Counted from the stretch's first letter, positions 37,412 through 47,734 are shown. The stretch is 64,000 bases of DNA from Prevotella sp. (GCA_017475005.1 JAFVGI010000015.1:1-64000), one strand, 5' to 3'. The notes: generated from the letters alone by a model not told the origin. Program-made: numbers and translations.

Positions 37412-38617
37412 ATGAAAAAGAACATTATTGTAGCCTTAATGGCATCGGCAGCGCTTTTGAATATTTCTGCCACAGAGGTTAGTGATAGCACAAAAAATGA
37501 CAGTCTCATCTTTACTACCATAAAGGAGATTCCTATCACATCAGTCAAAAATCAGGCACGCTCTGGCACCTGTTGGATATACTCCACCCTATCATTCTTT
37601 GAGGCTGAGATACTAAAGAAGAACGGTAAAACCTATGACCTCTGCGAGATGTTTGTTGCCAATCGCAACTATATGGACAGAGCAATTATGAAGGTTCGCC
37701 TGCATGGTGATATGCAGTTTGCACAAGGTGGTTCTGCTTATGATGTGTACTATATCCTGAGCAACTATGGCATTTGCCCTGAAGATGCGATGCCTGCACC
37801 AGGTACGATGTATGGAGACACTCTGAATAACTTCAACGAATTCTTCAAGGTAATGACTCCTTATGTGGAGGCTCTATCTACATCTGAAGCCAAGAAACTG
37901 TCACCAGCATGGAAAAATGGTTTGCAGGGCATCATTGATGCTTACCTGGGAAAGACACCAGAGAAATTTAACTATGAAGGAAAAGAATATACCCCACAAA
38001 GCTTTGCTGCTTCACTGGGACTTGACTGGAAAGATTATGTCTCTATCACCTCTTATACACACCGTCCATTCTGGACAGAATTCCCTGTAGAGGTGCAGGA
38101 CAACTGGCGCGGTGGCTTGTCATGGAATATCCCAATGGATGATATGGCTCGCATCATCGATTATGCCATAGATAACGGATATACTGTAGCTTGGGGCGGT
38201 GATGTCTCAGACGATGGTTTCACCCGCGAAGGATTAGCAATATTGGTGGATACCAAGAAAGTGGCAGACAATGAGGGCTCAGATATGGCAAAATGGTTAA
38301 AGCTATCGGCAAAAGAGAAAAACGACAAACTTAAGAAGCTGGGTGCCAACGTACCAGAGAAGACACCGACTCAGGAGATGCGTCAGGAACAGTATGACAA
38401 CTGGGAGCTGACGGATGATCACGGAATGCTGATATATGGAAAAGCAAAAGACCAAAACGGACGAGAATACTACATGGTGAAGAATTCATGGGGCGAGACA
38501 GGTGCTTATAAGGGAACATGGTATATGTCGAAGAACTTTATCGTAGCAAAGACCATGGACTTTCTCGTCAACAAAAACGCTGTTCCGAAGGATATCCGCA
38601 AAAAGTGTGGTTTTTAA
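37412..38617 (+). CDS. Exported C1-family aminopeptidase (bleomycin hydrolase/PepC-like)
   Basis: A 401-residue papain-fold enzyme with signal peptide (1-20). Gln48 and Cys54 lie in KNQARSGTCWIYS, His337 in DDHGMLIYG and Asn358 in MVKNSWGE. PepC proteins normally act in the cytoplasm; the signal here points to periplasmic peptide trimming. It begins 17 bases after the ModF-like gene. Confidence 0.9.
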   Translation: MKKNIIVALMASAALLNISATEVSDSTKNDSLIFTTIKEIPITSVKNQARSGTCWIYSTLSFFEAEILKKNGKTYDLCEMFVANRNYMDRAIMKVRLHGDMQFAQGGSAYDVYYILSNYGICPEDAMPAPGTMYGDTLNNFNEFFKVMTPYVEALSTSEAKKLSPAWKNGLQGIIDAYLGKTPEKFNYEGKEYTPQSFAASLGLDWKDYVSITSYTHRPFWTEFPVEVQDNWRGGLSWNIPMDDMARIIDYAIDNGYTVAWGGDVSDDGFTREGLAILVDTKKVADNEGSDMAKWLKLSAKEKNDKLKKLGANVPEKTPTQEMRQEQYDNWELTDDHGMLIYGKAKDQNGREYYMVKNSWGETGAYKGTWYMSKNFIVAKTMDFLVNKNAVPKDIRKKCGF

Positions 38618-38649
38618 TAACGAAGACTCTTAAACTTGAAACCTGAAGT

Positions 38650-39597
38650 TTGAAACTCGTTAACTTCATAAGCCGTTGGATGGCAGTAATAATACTGCTG
38701 GGGGGAGTCTTCTCTATGATATTCCCTGAAGTGGGAAACATCATCAAGGCATCATGGATAAGTTGGATGCTGGGCATCGTGATGCTGGGCATGGGACTGA
38801 TGCTGCAATTGGATGATGTGCGCATAGTCTTCTCACGTCCGCAAGATGTGTTAATAGGCAATGTGCTACAGTTTTTCATCATGCCATTGCTCGGATATCT
38901 GCTGACCATTATCTTTCAATTACCACCAGATTTGGCAGTTGGAGTGATTTTGGTAGGATGTTGCCCAGGAGGAACAGCATCCAATGTGATGACTTACTTG
39001 GCAAAAGGTGATTTAGCGCTATCTGTAGGAGTGACAACAATCTCTACCCTACTGGCTCCATTCGTGACACCAATGCTGGTATGGGCTTTGGCAGGAACAA
39101 TGGTAGAAGTGGATATCGTAACAATGTTCCTCAGCATAGTGCAGGTGGTGATACTACCTATTGCCATCGGCATCATAGTACGACAATATGCATCATCATT
39201 TGCCGACAAAGTAGCAGTATATCTGCCAGCTGTATCCGTAATAGCAATCACCCTGATAGTGATGGCTGTCGTTGCCGCTAACCAAAACGCATTACTCACC
39301 TCTGGCATCACAATACTCATTGTCGTAGTCTTACATAACCTAATGGGATTCTTGTTGGGATATGGTGCAGCTGCATTAGCGGGTCTGACACGTCCAAAGA
39401 AAGTGGCATTGAGCATAGAGGTTGGTATGCAGAACAGTGGATTGGCTTGTTCGCTGGCACACCAGCATTTTGCTGCTATGGCGATGGCAGGAGTACCTGG
39501 AGCTATCTTCAGTGTTTGGCATAATATAGCAGGTGCCATAATTTGGGGAAGACATAGGGAAGTTTCGAGCGAAGGTCAAAACCAAAACGGGATTTAA
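38650..39597 (+). CDS. Bile acid:sodium symporter (BASS) family transporter
   Basis: A 315-residue membrane protein with nine or ten helices. Diagnostic motifs are GCCPGGTASNVMTYLAKGD and EVGMQNSGLACSLA. BASS members carry bile acids, pantoate or other organic anions with Na+; the substrate is not known here. The only start near the family N-terminus is TTG 38650, because TGA at 38644 blocks extension; the next ATG is 38680 and would trim the first helix. Confidence 0.87.
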   Translation: MKLVNFISRWMAVIILLGGVFSMIFPEVGNIIKASWISWMLGIVMLGMGLMLQLDDVRIVFSRPQDVLIGNVLQFFIMPLLGYLLTIIFQLPPDLAVGVILVGCCPGGTASNVMTYLAKGDLALSVGVTTISTLLAPFVTPMLVWALAGTMVEVDIVTMFLSIVQVVILPIAIGIIVRQYASSFADKVAVYLPAVSVIAITLIVMAVVAANQNALLTSGITILIVVVLHNLMGFLLGYGAAALAGLTRPKKVALSIEVGMQNSGLACSLAHQHFAAMAMAGVPGAIFSVWHNIAGAIIWGRHREVSSEGQNQNGI

Positions 39598-39607
39598 ATA
39601 AGTTATA

Positions 39608-39639
39608 TTTGGCAGAATAAAAATTTTTTACTAATTTTG
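39608..39639 (+). promoter_or_regulatory. Promoter of the periplasmic flavodoxin gene
   Basis: TTTG, 20 bases, TAATTTTG followed by CAGCC. It lies 34 bases before the ATG. Confidence 0.8.
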
Positions 39640-39672
39640 CAGCCACATATTTACATTAATAGAACAAGCAAG

Positions 39673-40209
39673 ATGAAAAGACTAACATTAATCTTGGCGA
39701 TACTCTTTAGCGCAGGATGTATGCTGACGGTATCAGCAGCACATAAGAAGGACAAGAACAAAGTCGCTGCATCATCAGAGAAGGCTTTGGTGGTATTTTT
39801 CTCTGCTACAGAAAATACCGCACGTCTGGCAAAAAAGATAGCAGAACAGCATCATGCCGACATATATCGTATCATCCCTGCCACAAAATACACCAGGGCA
39901 GATCTTGACTGGCACAACAGCAAGAGTCGTTCATCAGTGGAAATGACTAACGACAAGGCGCGTCCAAATATGAAGGGGAATGTGAAGCACATGGAGAAAT
40001 ACAACACAATATATTTGGGCTACCCAATTTGGTGGGGTGTTGCTCCACGCATCATCAACACATTTATTGATGCCAATCCCGGATTGAAAGGAAAGACCAT
40101 AATACCTTTCGCTACATCAGGAAGCAGCACAATAGACAAGTCGGTAGAAGAACTTAGAGCCACCTACCCCTACCTGACTATAAAAGACGGCATAAAAATA
40201 ATACATTAA
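39673..40209 (+). CDS. Exported flavodoxin-like protein
   Basis: A 178-residue protein with an N-terminal signal (MKRLTLILAILFSAGCMLTV) that could be cleaved by signal peptidase I after VSA or be a weak lipobox at Cys17. The flavodoxin fold follows, with phosphate loop FFSATENTARLA, IYLGYPIWWG and PFATSGSSTI, as in flavodoxin_4 proteins. Flavodoxins usually work in the cytoplasm, so an exported one implies periplasmic electron transfer or a different role. The frame upstream of ATG 39673 lies in the promoter. Confidence 0.85.
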   Translation: MKRLTLILAILFSAGCMLTVSAAHKKDKNKVAASSEKALVVFFSATENTARLAKKIAEQHHADIYRIIPATKYTRADLDWHNSKSRSSVEMTNDKARPNMKGNVKHMEKYNTIYLGYPIWWGVAPRIINTFIDANPGLKGKTIIPFATSGSSTIDKSVEELRATYPYLTIKDGIKIIH

Positions 40210-40229
40210 CATAAAAAACAGAAAAGATT

Positions 40230-40655
40230 ATGAGCAACTTTATTAAAGAATTCAAGGAATTTGCAGTAAAAGGAAATGCTATCGACATGGCTGTCGGTGT
40301 AATCATTGGCGGTGCATTCGGAGAAATCGTAAACAGTATCGTTAACGACATCATCATGCCTCCTATTGGATGGCTCATCGGCGGTGTTAACTTCTCAGAC
40401 CTAAAAGTAGAACTGCCTAAGGTTGTTCTTGACAGTGGCATAGAACTTGCTCCTGCTACTATCAACTACGGTAGCTTCGTACAAACCATCATCAACTTCA
40501 TCATCATCGCTCTGTGTGTATTCATGATGATTAAGGGATTGGCAAAATTAAAGAATTCAAAGGAGGCTGAAGCAGAGGCACCTGCTGCACCAGCAGAACC
40601 AAGTAACGAGGAGAAACTGCTGACAGAAATTCGTGACCTGCTGGCTAAAAAGTAA
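40230..40655 (+). CDS. mscL: Large-conductance mechanosensitive channel
   Basis: A 141-residue protein with N-terminal amphipathic helix ([20 protein letters not shown]), TM1 ([21 protein letters not shown]), TM2 (about 86-108) and a C-terminal helix ([10 protein letters not shown]). It opens under membrane tension to release solutes on osmotic downshock. It starts 20 bases after the flavodoxin gene. Confidence 0.96.
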   Translation: MSNFIKEFKEFAVKGNAIDMAVGVIIGGAFGEIVNSIVNDIIMPPIGWLIGGVNFSDLKVELPKVVLDSGIELAPATINYGSFVQTIINFIIIALCVFMMIKGLAKLKNSKEAEAEAPAAPAEPSNEEKLLTEIRDLLAKK

Positions 40656-40693
40656 AGGTTAGAGGTTATAGGTTAAAGGTTAAAGAAAAACTG

Positions 40694-43309
40694 ATGACTG
40701 CTAAGGAAATAAGAGAATCTTTCAAAAAATTCTTTGAAAGTAAAGAACATCTTATAGTGCCCAGCGCACCAATGGTGGTTAAGGATGACCCAACACTGAT
40801 GTTCACCAATGCTGGTATGAACCAGTTTAAGGACATCATCTTGGGCAATACGACTCCTAAGAGCCGCAGACAAGCCGACACCCAAAAGTGTCTACGAGTT
40901 AGCGGAAAGCATAATGACTTGGAAGAAGTAGGACATGACACCTATCATCACACAATGTTTGAGATGCTGGGCAACTGGAGTTTTGGCGACTACTTCAAGA
41001 AGGAGGCCATCACATGGGCATGGGAATATATCGTTGATGTACTGAAGATAGATCCAGCAGACCTCTATGCCACAGTATTCGAAGGCTCTAAGGAGGAAGG
41101 CTTGGCACGCGATGACGAGGCTGCTGCTATATGGGCACAGTTCTTGCCTAAAGACCATATCATCAACGGCAATAAGCACGACAACTTCTGGGAAATGGGT
41201 GACACAGGACCTTGTGGACCTTGTTCTGAACTGCATGTGGACTCTCGTTCTGCAGAAGAAAAGGCAAAGATACCCGGCAAGGATCTCGTTAACAAGGACC
41301 ACCCACAGGTGATAGAAATCTGGAACCTGGTATTTATGCAGTTTAACAGAAAAGCCGATGGCTCACTTGAAGAACTGCCTGCTAAGGTAATAGATACTGG
41401 TATGGGCTTTGAACGACTCGTACGCACCCTGCAAGGGAAGACTTCTAACTATGACACCGACATCTTCCAGCCACTCATCAAGACGATGGCTGACATGGCA
41501 GGATGTAAGTATGGCGAATCAGAAGATAAAGATGTTGCTCTGCGTGTAATCGTTGACCATCTGCGTGCTATCGCTTTCGCTATTGCTGACGGACAACTGC
41601 CAAGTAATGCAAAGGCGGGATATGTCATAAGGAGAATCTTGAGACGTGCCGTAAGATATGGATACACCTTCTTGGGACAAAAGGAGGCATTCATATACAA
41701 GTTGGTACCAACTCTCGTAGAGGAAATGGGAGAAGCTTTCCCAGAACTGCCAGCACAACAGAAGCTCATCATGAAGGTGATGCAGGAGGAAGAAAGTGCT
41801 TTCCTGCGTACTTTGGAGAATGGCATAAAGTTGTTGCAAGGCATCATCAACGAGACAAAATCTGCTGGTAAGACAGAGATTGCCGGTGACAAGGCCTTCA
41901 CACTCTTCGATACTTATGGATTCCCTCTCGACCTCACAGAATTGATATGCCGCGAACAGGGCATGACTGTGGATGAGAAAGAATTCAACAACTGCATGGA
42001 GGAACAGAAAAAGCGCGCCAGAAATGCTGCTGAGGTACATCTGGGTGACTGGGTAGTGCTACAGGACAAGGAATCTAATTTCGTAGGATATGACAACACT
42101 GAATATCCTTGCCACATCGTAAAGTATCGTGAGGTACAACAAAAGAGAGGTACTGCCTACGAAATGATTCTTGACAACACTCCTTTCTACGGAGAGATGG
42201 GTGGTGAGATTGGCGATAGCGGTGTACTGGTTTCTGAAAACGAGGAGATAAAGGTACTCGACACTAAGAAGGAAAATGGTGTTGCAATACACATCGTTGA
42301 CAAGATACCTGAAAACTGCGAAGCAGAGTTTATGGCTTGTGTAGATACAGACAAGCGCCAAGCTATAGAAAGCAACCATACTTGTACCCACTTGTTAGAC
42401 CAAGCACTTAGAGAGGTGCTCGGCGATCATGTGGAACAGAAGGGTTCATTGGTAACCGACGAATATCTACGCTTTGACTTCTCACATTTTGAGAAGGTTA
42501 CACCAGAGCAGATACGCGAAGTGGAGCACATCGTCAACGAACGCATTCGCCAGAACCTACCACTTGAGGAATTCCGCGATACACCAATCGAGGAAGCAAA
42601 GCAACTGGGAGCCATAGCACTCTTCGGAGAAAAATATGGCGACAAAGTACGTGTTGTCAAATTTGGTTCTTCAGTAGAATTCTGTGGTGGCTGTCACGCT
42701 TCTGCAACAGGTCAGATAGGAATGGTACGCATCATCAACGAAAGCAGTATCGCTGCTGGTGTTCGTCGTATAGAAGCTATCACAGGCAAAGCAGTAGAAG
42801 AGTTGATAGACAAGGCTCAGGATTTCCAGAATTCCCTGAAAACACTCTTCAATAATGCCCCAAATCTGTTTGAGACAATCTCCAAGGCCATAGCAGAAAA
42901 CAAAGAACTGCAGGCACAAGTGGACGAATTCAAGTCACAACAGGCAGGACAGTATAAGGAGAAACTCATTAACAATGCTCGTGAGAAAGACGGCATAAAG
43001 ATTATGAGTGATGTGCTACCTATAGAGGCACAGAATGCTAAAGATATGGCATTCCAGTTGAGACAACAATTCCCTGAAAAACTCGTTGTTGCAATAGGAT
43101 GTGTTTCACAAGGTAAGCCAAACCTTACTGTTGCAATTTCTGACGACCTTGTAAAAGAGGGTAAGAATGCCGGACAGATAGTTCGCGAAGCTGGAAAACT
43201 GATACAAGGTGGTGGTGGCGGTCAGCCGCATTTCGCTACTGCTGGAGGTAAGAATCCAGAAGGTCTTAAGAGCGCAGTTGACTTAATCGTTGAGTTAGCT
43301 CTGGCATAA
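40694..43309 (+). CDS. alaS: Alanyl-tRNA synthetase
   Basis: An 871-residue class II synthetase. The N-terminal catalytic core ([32 protein letters not shown]), the editing domain with zinc motif [11 protein letters not shown] and [13 protein letters not shown], and the C-terminal dimerisation/C-Ala domain ([15 protein letters not shown]) are all complete. A simple repeat (GGTTATAGGTTAAAGG) precedes it. Its 3' end overlaps the convergent IMPACT gene by 44 bases. Confidence 0.97.
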   Translation: MTAKEIRESFKKFFESKEHLIVPSAPMVVKDDPTLMFTNAGMNQFKDIILGNTTPKSRRQADTQKCLRVSGKHNDLEEVGHDTYHHTMFEMLGNWSFGDYFKKEAITWAWEYIVDVLKIDPADLYATVFEGSKEEGLARDDEAAAIWAQFLPKDHIINGNKHDNFWEMGDTGPCGPCSELHVDSRSAEEKAKIPGKDLVNKDHPQVIEIWNLVFMQFNRKADGSLEELPAKVIDTGMGFERLVRTLQGKTSNYDTDIFQPLIKTMADMAGCKYGESEDKDVALRVIVDHLRAIAFAIADGQLPSNAKAGYVIRRILRRAVRYGYTFLGQKEAFIYKLVPTLVEEMGEAFPELPAQQKLIMKVMQEEESAFLRTLENGIKLLQGIINETKSAGKTEIAGDKAFTLFDTYGFPLDLTELICREQGMTVDEKEFNNCMEEQKKRARNAAEVHLGDWVVLQDKESNFVGYDNTEYPCHIVKYREVQQKRGTAYEMILDNTPFYGEMGGEIGDSGVLVSENEEIKVLDTKKENGVAIHIVDKIPENCEAEFMACVDTDKRQAIESNHTCTHLLDQALREVLGDHVEQKGSLVTDEYLRFDFSHFEKVTPEQIREVEHIVNERIRQNLPLEEFRDTPIEEAKQLGAIALFGEKYGDKVRVVKFGSSVEFCGGCHASATGQIGMVRIINESSIAAGVRRIEAITGKAVEELIDKAQDFQNSLKTLFNNAPNLFETISKAIAENKELQAQVDEFKSQQAGQYKEKLINNAREKDGIKIMSDVLPIEAQNAKDMAFQLRQQFPEKLVVAIGCVSQGKPNLTVAISDDLVKEGKNAGQIVREAGKLIQGGGGGQPHFATAGGKNPEGLKSAVDLIVELALA

Positions 43310-43859
43310 GAGACTTCCGAATAGATAACGTAATAGAACATGTAGCCTGGAAATCCTGATTTAGGATGCGAGGCTGCATGTTTTTTATTATCCTCATAAC
43401 ATCATTCAACTGCTCATAGGGAAATTTAAACGTGAGTTGTTCTTCAACCTGCCGCTCCTCTATCCTACCTTCTGCCTTAGCATTTTCTATAGCATCATGG
43501 GCTGCTTCACGATAGGCAACAATAAGTCCGCCAGTACCAAGATTAACACCTCCATAATAACGTATTACGAAGATTACCACATTGGTAAGATTAGCACTAA
43601 GCAAAGCACCATGAATAGGTTTGCCAGCAGTTGATGAAGGCTCACCATCATCATTAGCACGAAAAATACTGCCGTCACTACCAAGCCGATAGGCATAACA
43701 TACATGGCGGGCATCATAGTATTTCTTCTTGTAAAACTGCTGCAATTCCTTCACCTCTTCAGGTGTTTCCACATGATGAGCAAAAGCATAAAATTTGCTT
43801 CGTTTCTCCGTATAATAACCTTCGGAAATAGATGATATGGTGAGATATGTATCTTCCAT
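43266..43859 (-). CDS. yigZ: IMPACT family protein (YigZ)
   Basis: A 197-residue protein with an N-terminal UPF0029 domain ([55 protein letters not shown]) and a C-terminal DUF1949 domain (about 130-197). Relatives of yeast Yih1/human IMPACT; the bacterial role is unclear. The C-terminal domain looks complete, so the 44-base tail-to-tail overlap with alaS appears real. The start abuts the lipid kinase gene stop region. Confidence 0.9.
   Translation of the reverse strand: MEDTYLTISSISEGYYTEKRSKFYAFAHHVETPEEVKELQQFYKKKYYDARHVCYAYRLGSDGSIFRANDDGEPSSTAGKPIHGALLSANLTNVVIFVIRYYGGVNLGTGGLIVAYREAAHDAIENAKAEGRIEERQVEEQLTFKFPYEQLNDVMRIIKNMQPRILNQDFQATCSITLSIRKSLMPELTQRLSQLRS
43337..43386 (+). terminator. 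alaS terminator located inside the yigZ coding region
   Basis: AACATG-AGCCT pairs with AGGCT-CATGTT, with an inner AATCC/GGAT stem, and six T residues follow. It ends the plus-strand alaS transcript but is encoded antisense to yigZ codons. Confidence 0.8.
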
Positions 43860-44879
43860 CTATACCTTCTTCAAGATGGACTTCATAGTTGAAACAGGAT
43901 GCGTCAAGTCATCCCGTACTGTTATCAATTCGTTGAAGAATTCCGAGAATGCGGATTGCATGACATTTGGCTTACGTCTGCTTTTGTCCGCATGATCATT
44001 GATAATGATGCGGATGCCCTTACTCTTCAGTTGCACATGTAGGTCGGTACCCTCCATGATGGGGTCTCCATCAAAATGTATAACACCAGGAGCACTACGT
44101 GTTATATGAATATCCTTTGCCTTGAAAGAGCGGATTTTTGACGACTTATCAAGAGTCTTATTAATAAGGTCAAGACCTACTTGTGGCGCATCAATGATAT
44201 CAAATGGTTCCATGATAACGACATCAAGCAATCCGTCAGACATAGAAGCCTTAGGAGCTATATATGCATCATTGCCATACTGGGAAGCATTGGCAACAGA
44301 AACGAGGAATGCCTTATGGGGTTCAGTCTCATTACCATCGAGGGTTATAGAATATGTCTCAGGCTTATACTTCAACCCTTCTACAAGGACATTTTCTATA
44401 TATGTCATAGGGCCACGCTTTCCTGCATCAGCAAATTTCTTGGAGATAAAAGCATCAAATCCCATACCGCAGGTACAGAAGAATGGGTGGTCATTAATTA
44501 TTCCATAATCAAGGGCATGAACAACGCCTTCTGCGATAATCTTCATAGCACCTTCCATATTGATAGGCAACATCAGATGACGCGCAAGACCATTGCCTGA
44601 ACCACAAGGGATAATGCCCAATGCCGTCTTAGATTCTACCAAACCACGGGCCACCTCGTTAACAGTACCATCACCACCTACAGCAACTACGATATCTACG
44701 CCCTCCTGTGCTTTTTGTTTCGCTATATCAAAAGCATGACCAGCATATTCCGTAGATATTATTTCTATTTCGTTTGTCTCTCTACTAATATATTTATCTA
44801 CTACTTCAGGCAGCATATCCTTCTTGCCGACACCTGAAATAGGATTTACGATAAAGACTATTTTCTTGTTTTCTAGCAT
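43860..44879 (-). CDS. Diacylglycerol kinase-family lipid kinase
   Basis: A 339-residue enzyme of the DAGK/YegS/sphingosine kinase superfamily: FIVNPISGVGKK at the start, VAVGGDGTVNEVARGL for ATP binding, GIIPCGSGNGLARHL, and FDGDP late in the sequence. It phosphorylates a lipid hydroxyl. It lies divergent from serine palmitoyltransferase, so a sphingoid or dihydroceramide substrate is possible, as inference. Confidence 0.9.
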   Translation of the reverse strand: MLENKKIVFIVNPISGVGKKDMLPEVVDKYISRETNEIEIISTEYAGHAFDIAKQKAQEGVDIVVAVGGDGTVNEVARGLVESKTALGIIPCGSGNGLARHLMLPINMEGAMKIIAEGVVHALDYGIINDHPFFCTCGMGFDAFISKKFADAGKRGPMTYIENVLVEGLKYKPETYSITLDGNETEPHKAFLVSVANASQYGNDAYIAPKASMSDGLLDVVIMEPFDIIDAPQVGLDLINKTLDKSSKIRSFKAKDIHITRSAPGVIHFDGDPIMEGTDLHVQLKSKGIRIIINDHADKSRRKPNVMQSAFSEFFNELITVRDDLTHPVSTMKSILKKV

Positions 44880-44913
44880 TGAAATGTATTTGTCCTGACA
44901 CTCTTTTGCTCTG

Positions 44914-44921
44914 CAAAATTA
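44914..44921 (-). promoter_or_regulatory. -7 box of the lipid kinase-yigZ operon
   Basis: The minus strand reads TAATTTTG followed by CAGAG, about 35 bases before the ATG. It is back to back with the serine palmitoyltransferase promoter. Confidence 0.7.
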
Positions 44922-45002
44922 ATAAATTGGTCTATAAAAAGACAGAAAAACGAAGGGAAACATATATTATTTTGCACAAAAAAAAATTTTCTGTGAAAAA
45001 AA

Positions 45003-45034
45003 TTGTGCCATGTCATATATTTTTTATACCTTTG
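45003..45034 (+). promoter_or_regulatory. Promoter of the serine palmitoyltransferase gene
   Basis: TTG, 21 bases, TACCTTTG followed by CACGC, 29 bases before the ATG. Confidence 0.75.
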
Positions 45035-45063
45035 CACGCATATATAGTTGTTAACGACAAAAA

Positions 45064-46251
45064 ATGGGACAATTACAAAAGAAATTTGAATCGTATCGCT
45101 TACCACAGCGATTCATGGAAATGGGAGTATATCCATATTTCCGTGAGATAACAAGCAAGCAAGGCACAGAGGTTTCTATGGGCGGACACAAAGTATTGAT
45201 GTTCGGTTCTAATGCATATACGGGTCTCGTTGGTGACCAGCGCATCTGTGAGGCAGCAAAGCAAGCTATAGACCAATATGGTACAGGATGTGCAGGTAGC
45301 CGTTTCCTGAATGGAACACTCGACATTCACGTTAAGTTGGAAAAGGACTTAGCAGAATTCGTTCATAAAGATGAAGCACTCTGCTTCTCTACTGGATTCT
45401 CTGTAAATGCAGGTGTTATTGCAGCAGTTGGTGGTCGTGAGGACTACATTATCTGTGATGACAGAGATCATGCCAGTATCGTTGACGGACGCCGTTTGAG
45501 CTTCGCAAAACAGCTTAAGTATAAGCACAATGATATGGAGGACCTTGAGAACCTCCTGAAGAAGCTTCCTTATGAAGCTGTAAAGCTGATTGTCGTTGAT
45601 GGAGTATTCTCTATGGAAGGCGATTTGGCTAAGCTGCCAGAGATAGTAGAGTTGAAGAAGAAGTACAATTGTTCTATCATGGTTGACGAGGCTCACTCTC
45701 TCGGTGTTTTTGGTGATCACGGAAGAGGTGTTTGTGACCACTTCGGACTTACTGACGAGGTTGACCTTATCATGGGTACATTCTCTAAGTCTCTTGCTTC
45801 TATCGGTGGATTCATTGCTGGTGACAAGGATACCATAAACTTCCTGAGACATAACTCCAGAACATACATCTTCTCAGCTTCAAATACTCCTGCTGCTACA
45901 GCAGCTGCTCAAAAGGCATTGGATATTCTGAAAGCAGAACCTGAAATCATCGAAAAGTTGTGGAATGTTACCAACTACGCCCTCAAGCGTTTCAAAGAAG
46001 AGGGATTCGAAATTGGTGATACAGAATCTCCTATCATACCTCTTTATATTCGTGATGCCGATAAGACATTCCTTATCACCTCTTTGGCATTCGAAGCAGG
46101 TGTATTCATCAACCCTGTAGTACCACCAGCATGTGCACCACAAGATACTCTTGTACGCTATGCTCTAATGGCTACACACACTAAGGAACAGGTAGACCGT
46201 TCTGTTGAAATACTGAAGAATATTTTCATCGAACAGGGAATAATAAAATAA
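45064..46251 (+). CDS. spt: Serine palmitoyltransferase (sphingolipid synthesis)
   Basis: A 395-residue PLP enzyme of the alpha-oxoamine synthase group. The motif GSNAYTGLVGDQRI near the N-terminus, YGTGCAGSRFLNGTLDIHVKLE, VDEAHSLGVFG and the PLP lysine in GTFSKSLASIGGF match the Bacteroidetes SPT. It condenses serine with an acyl thioester to 3-keto-sphinganine. Other members (KBL, BioF) lack the same N-terminal YPYFREI segment, which favours SPT. It is monocistronic. Confidence 0.9.
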   Translation: MGQLQKKFESYRLPQRFMEMGVYPYFREITSKQGTEVSMGGHKVLMFGSNAYTGLVGDQRICEAAKQAIDQYGTGCAGSRFLNGTLDIHVKLEKDLAEFVHKDEALCFSTGFSVNAGVIAAVGGREDYIICDDRDHASIVDGRRLSFAKQLKYKHNDMEDLENLLKKLPYEAVKLIVVDGVFSMEGDLAKLPEIVELKKKYNCSIMVDEAHSLGVFGDHGRGVCDHFGLTDEVDLIMGTFSKSLASIGGFIAGDKDTINFLRHNSRTYIFSASNTPAATAAAQKALDILKAEPEIIEKLWNVTNYALKRFKEEGFEIGDTESPIIPLYIRDADKTFLITSLAFEAGVFINPVVPPACAPQDTLVRYALMATHTKEQVDRSVEILKNIFIEQGIIK

Positions 46252-46271
46252 GAATACCTACTCTTAGGTAT

Positions 46272-46332
46272 TGTCCAATAACGAAAAACTTCGTACCTTT
46301 GTACCCGATAGCCAATGGTTGTCGGGTGTTTT
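46272..46332 (+). promoter_or_regulatory. Consensus promoter followed at once by a hairpin; possible tiny RNA
   Basis: TTG, 20 bases, TACCTTTG (end near 46302) is followed within a few bases by CCCGA...TCGGG (46305-46327) and a T-rich run. The product would be a short hairpin RNA of about 30-40 bases. Otherwise the hairpin is the spt terminator and the promoter match is chance. The remainder up to 46417 has no gene. Confidence 0.45.
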
Positions 46333-46417
46333 CTTTATACAAGATTCACACCTCTCTCTCTAAAAGACAGAAAGTTTTTGTTAATAAGATAAAGTTCATA
46401 ATGTTTTTGTAAGGTAA

Positions 46418-46451
46418 AGAAAAAGGGATTAGCTGTGAAGCTCATCCCTTT
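46418..46451 (-). terminator. gldE terminator overlapping the gldE stop codon
   Basis: AAAGGGAT pairs with ATCCCTTT, with an inner AGCT/AGCT stem, followed on the minus strand by TTC TTT. The stem begins inside the last codons of gldE. Confidence 0.75.
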
Positions 46452-47734
46452 ATTGTTACCTTTACTCTTGCTATACGACGTTGTTCTTTCTTGAGGATTT
46501 CAAAAGTCAAATCTCCAAATTCGAATCTCTCATGTATCCCAGGGAAGTCGCCCTTTAACTCCAACAACAATCCGGCAAGTGTGTCTGCTTCGTCGAATTT
46601 TTCAAAGTAATCATCATCAAGCGAGAGAATGCGACAAAGGTCCACAATCTTTGTCTTTCCCTCAAATACATATGTCTTATAATCAAGCTTTACGTAGCCA
46701 TTATCCTCCTCATCATACTCATCACTAATCTCTCCAACAATCTCCTCCAGAATATCTTCAAGAGTGATAATACCACTGGTGCCTCCGAATTCATCAACAA
46801 CGATAGCAATATGCACCTTGTTAGTTTGGAATTCCCTCAGGAGATCATCAATCTTCTTTGTCTCTGGAACGAAATGAGCCGGCCTGATAAGTGTCTGCCA
46901 ACGGAAAGAATTTGCTTTGCCGATGTGAGGCAGGAGGTCCTTGATATAAAGTATTCCGCGAATATTATCAATACTGCCTTGATAAACAGGTATGCGGCTA
47001 TAATTATTTTCAACTATATTATCTATTACATCCTTAAAAGAGGACTTAATATCTATGTCAACGATATCCTGGCGCGAAGTCATTATTTCCTTCACCATCT
47101 CATCGCTGAAACGAATAATGCCCTCCAGCATCTCTTTCTCATCACGTATTTCCTCCTTGTCCGTCATATCCAACGCCTGCTCCAGTTCGTCAGCAGAAAT
47201 GTCATATTCTCTTCTCTGGACAAAGCGTGCTGCCAATATACCTGAGCCCAGCAACAATGTACCAATAGGCCAGAATAACTGACGGAAAAACAATATACCA
47301 TTAACTACCCTTCTACAGAAAGTCAATGGCGAAACGCGTGAATACACTTTTGGAATAATCTCTCCAAATAACAGCAACAAGAATGTCAGCAATACCGTAA
47401 CAACCAAGAAATGCAACCAATATGCTGTTCCGAAGTCAACTATATGCATAAAGAAATAGTTGAGCAACATGATGATTGTCACATTGATGAAATTATTGGT
47501 AATAAGTATTGTGGCAAGGGTGCGCTCAGAGTCTTCCCTTAGCATCAGGATTTTCTTGTCCTTTTCCTTGTCAGAATCCAGTTCTGACAAATCCTTTGGC
47601 GTTAAACTGAAGAAAGCTATTTCAGAACCGCTGGCAAATGCTGACATCAGCAGCAAGAATAATGATGCTACAAGAGAAATTATAGCACTAATGCCAGGCG
47701 CATAAAAATGTATCTGCGATAAAGGGTCGTCCAT
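46442..47734 (-). CDS. gldE: GldE-like CNNM/CorC transporter-associated protein
   Basis: A 430-residue protein with a membrane CNNM/DUF21 domain (helices at about 12-40, 72-97, 105-128 and 140-165), a CBS pair (EIMTSRQDIVDIDI, VDEFGGTSGIITLEDILEEI) and a C-terminal CorC_HlyC domain. In Bacteroidetes this protein is named GldE for its link to gliding, and it lies directly after ssb, as here (the ssb stop is adjacent). Whether it exports Mg2+ or Co2+ or aids surface protein export is not known. Confidence 0.85.
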   Translation of the reverse strand: MDDPLSQIHFYAPGISAIISLVASLFLLLMSAFASGSEIAFFSLTPKDLSELDSDKEKDKKILMLREDSERTLATILITNNFINVTIIMLLNYFFMHIVDFGTAYWLHFLVVTVLLTFLLLLFGEIIPKVYSRVSPLTFCRRVVNGILFFRQLFWPIGTLLLGSGILAARFVQRREYDISADELEQALDMTDKEEIRDEKEMLEGIIRFSDEMVKEIMTSRQDIVDIDIKSSFKDVIDNIVENNYSRIPVYQGSIDNIRGILYIKDLLPHIGKANSFRWQTLIRPAHFVPETKKIDDLLREFQTNKVHIAIVVDEFGGTSGIITLEDILEEIVGEISDEYDEEDNGYVKLDYKTYVFEGKTKIVDLCRILSLDDDYFEKFDEADTLAGLLLELKGDFPGIHERFEFGDLTFEILKKEQRRIARVKVTIKG

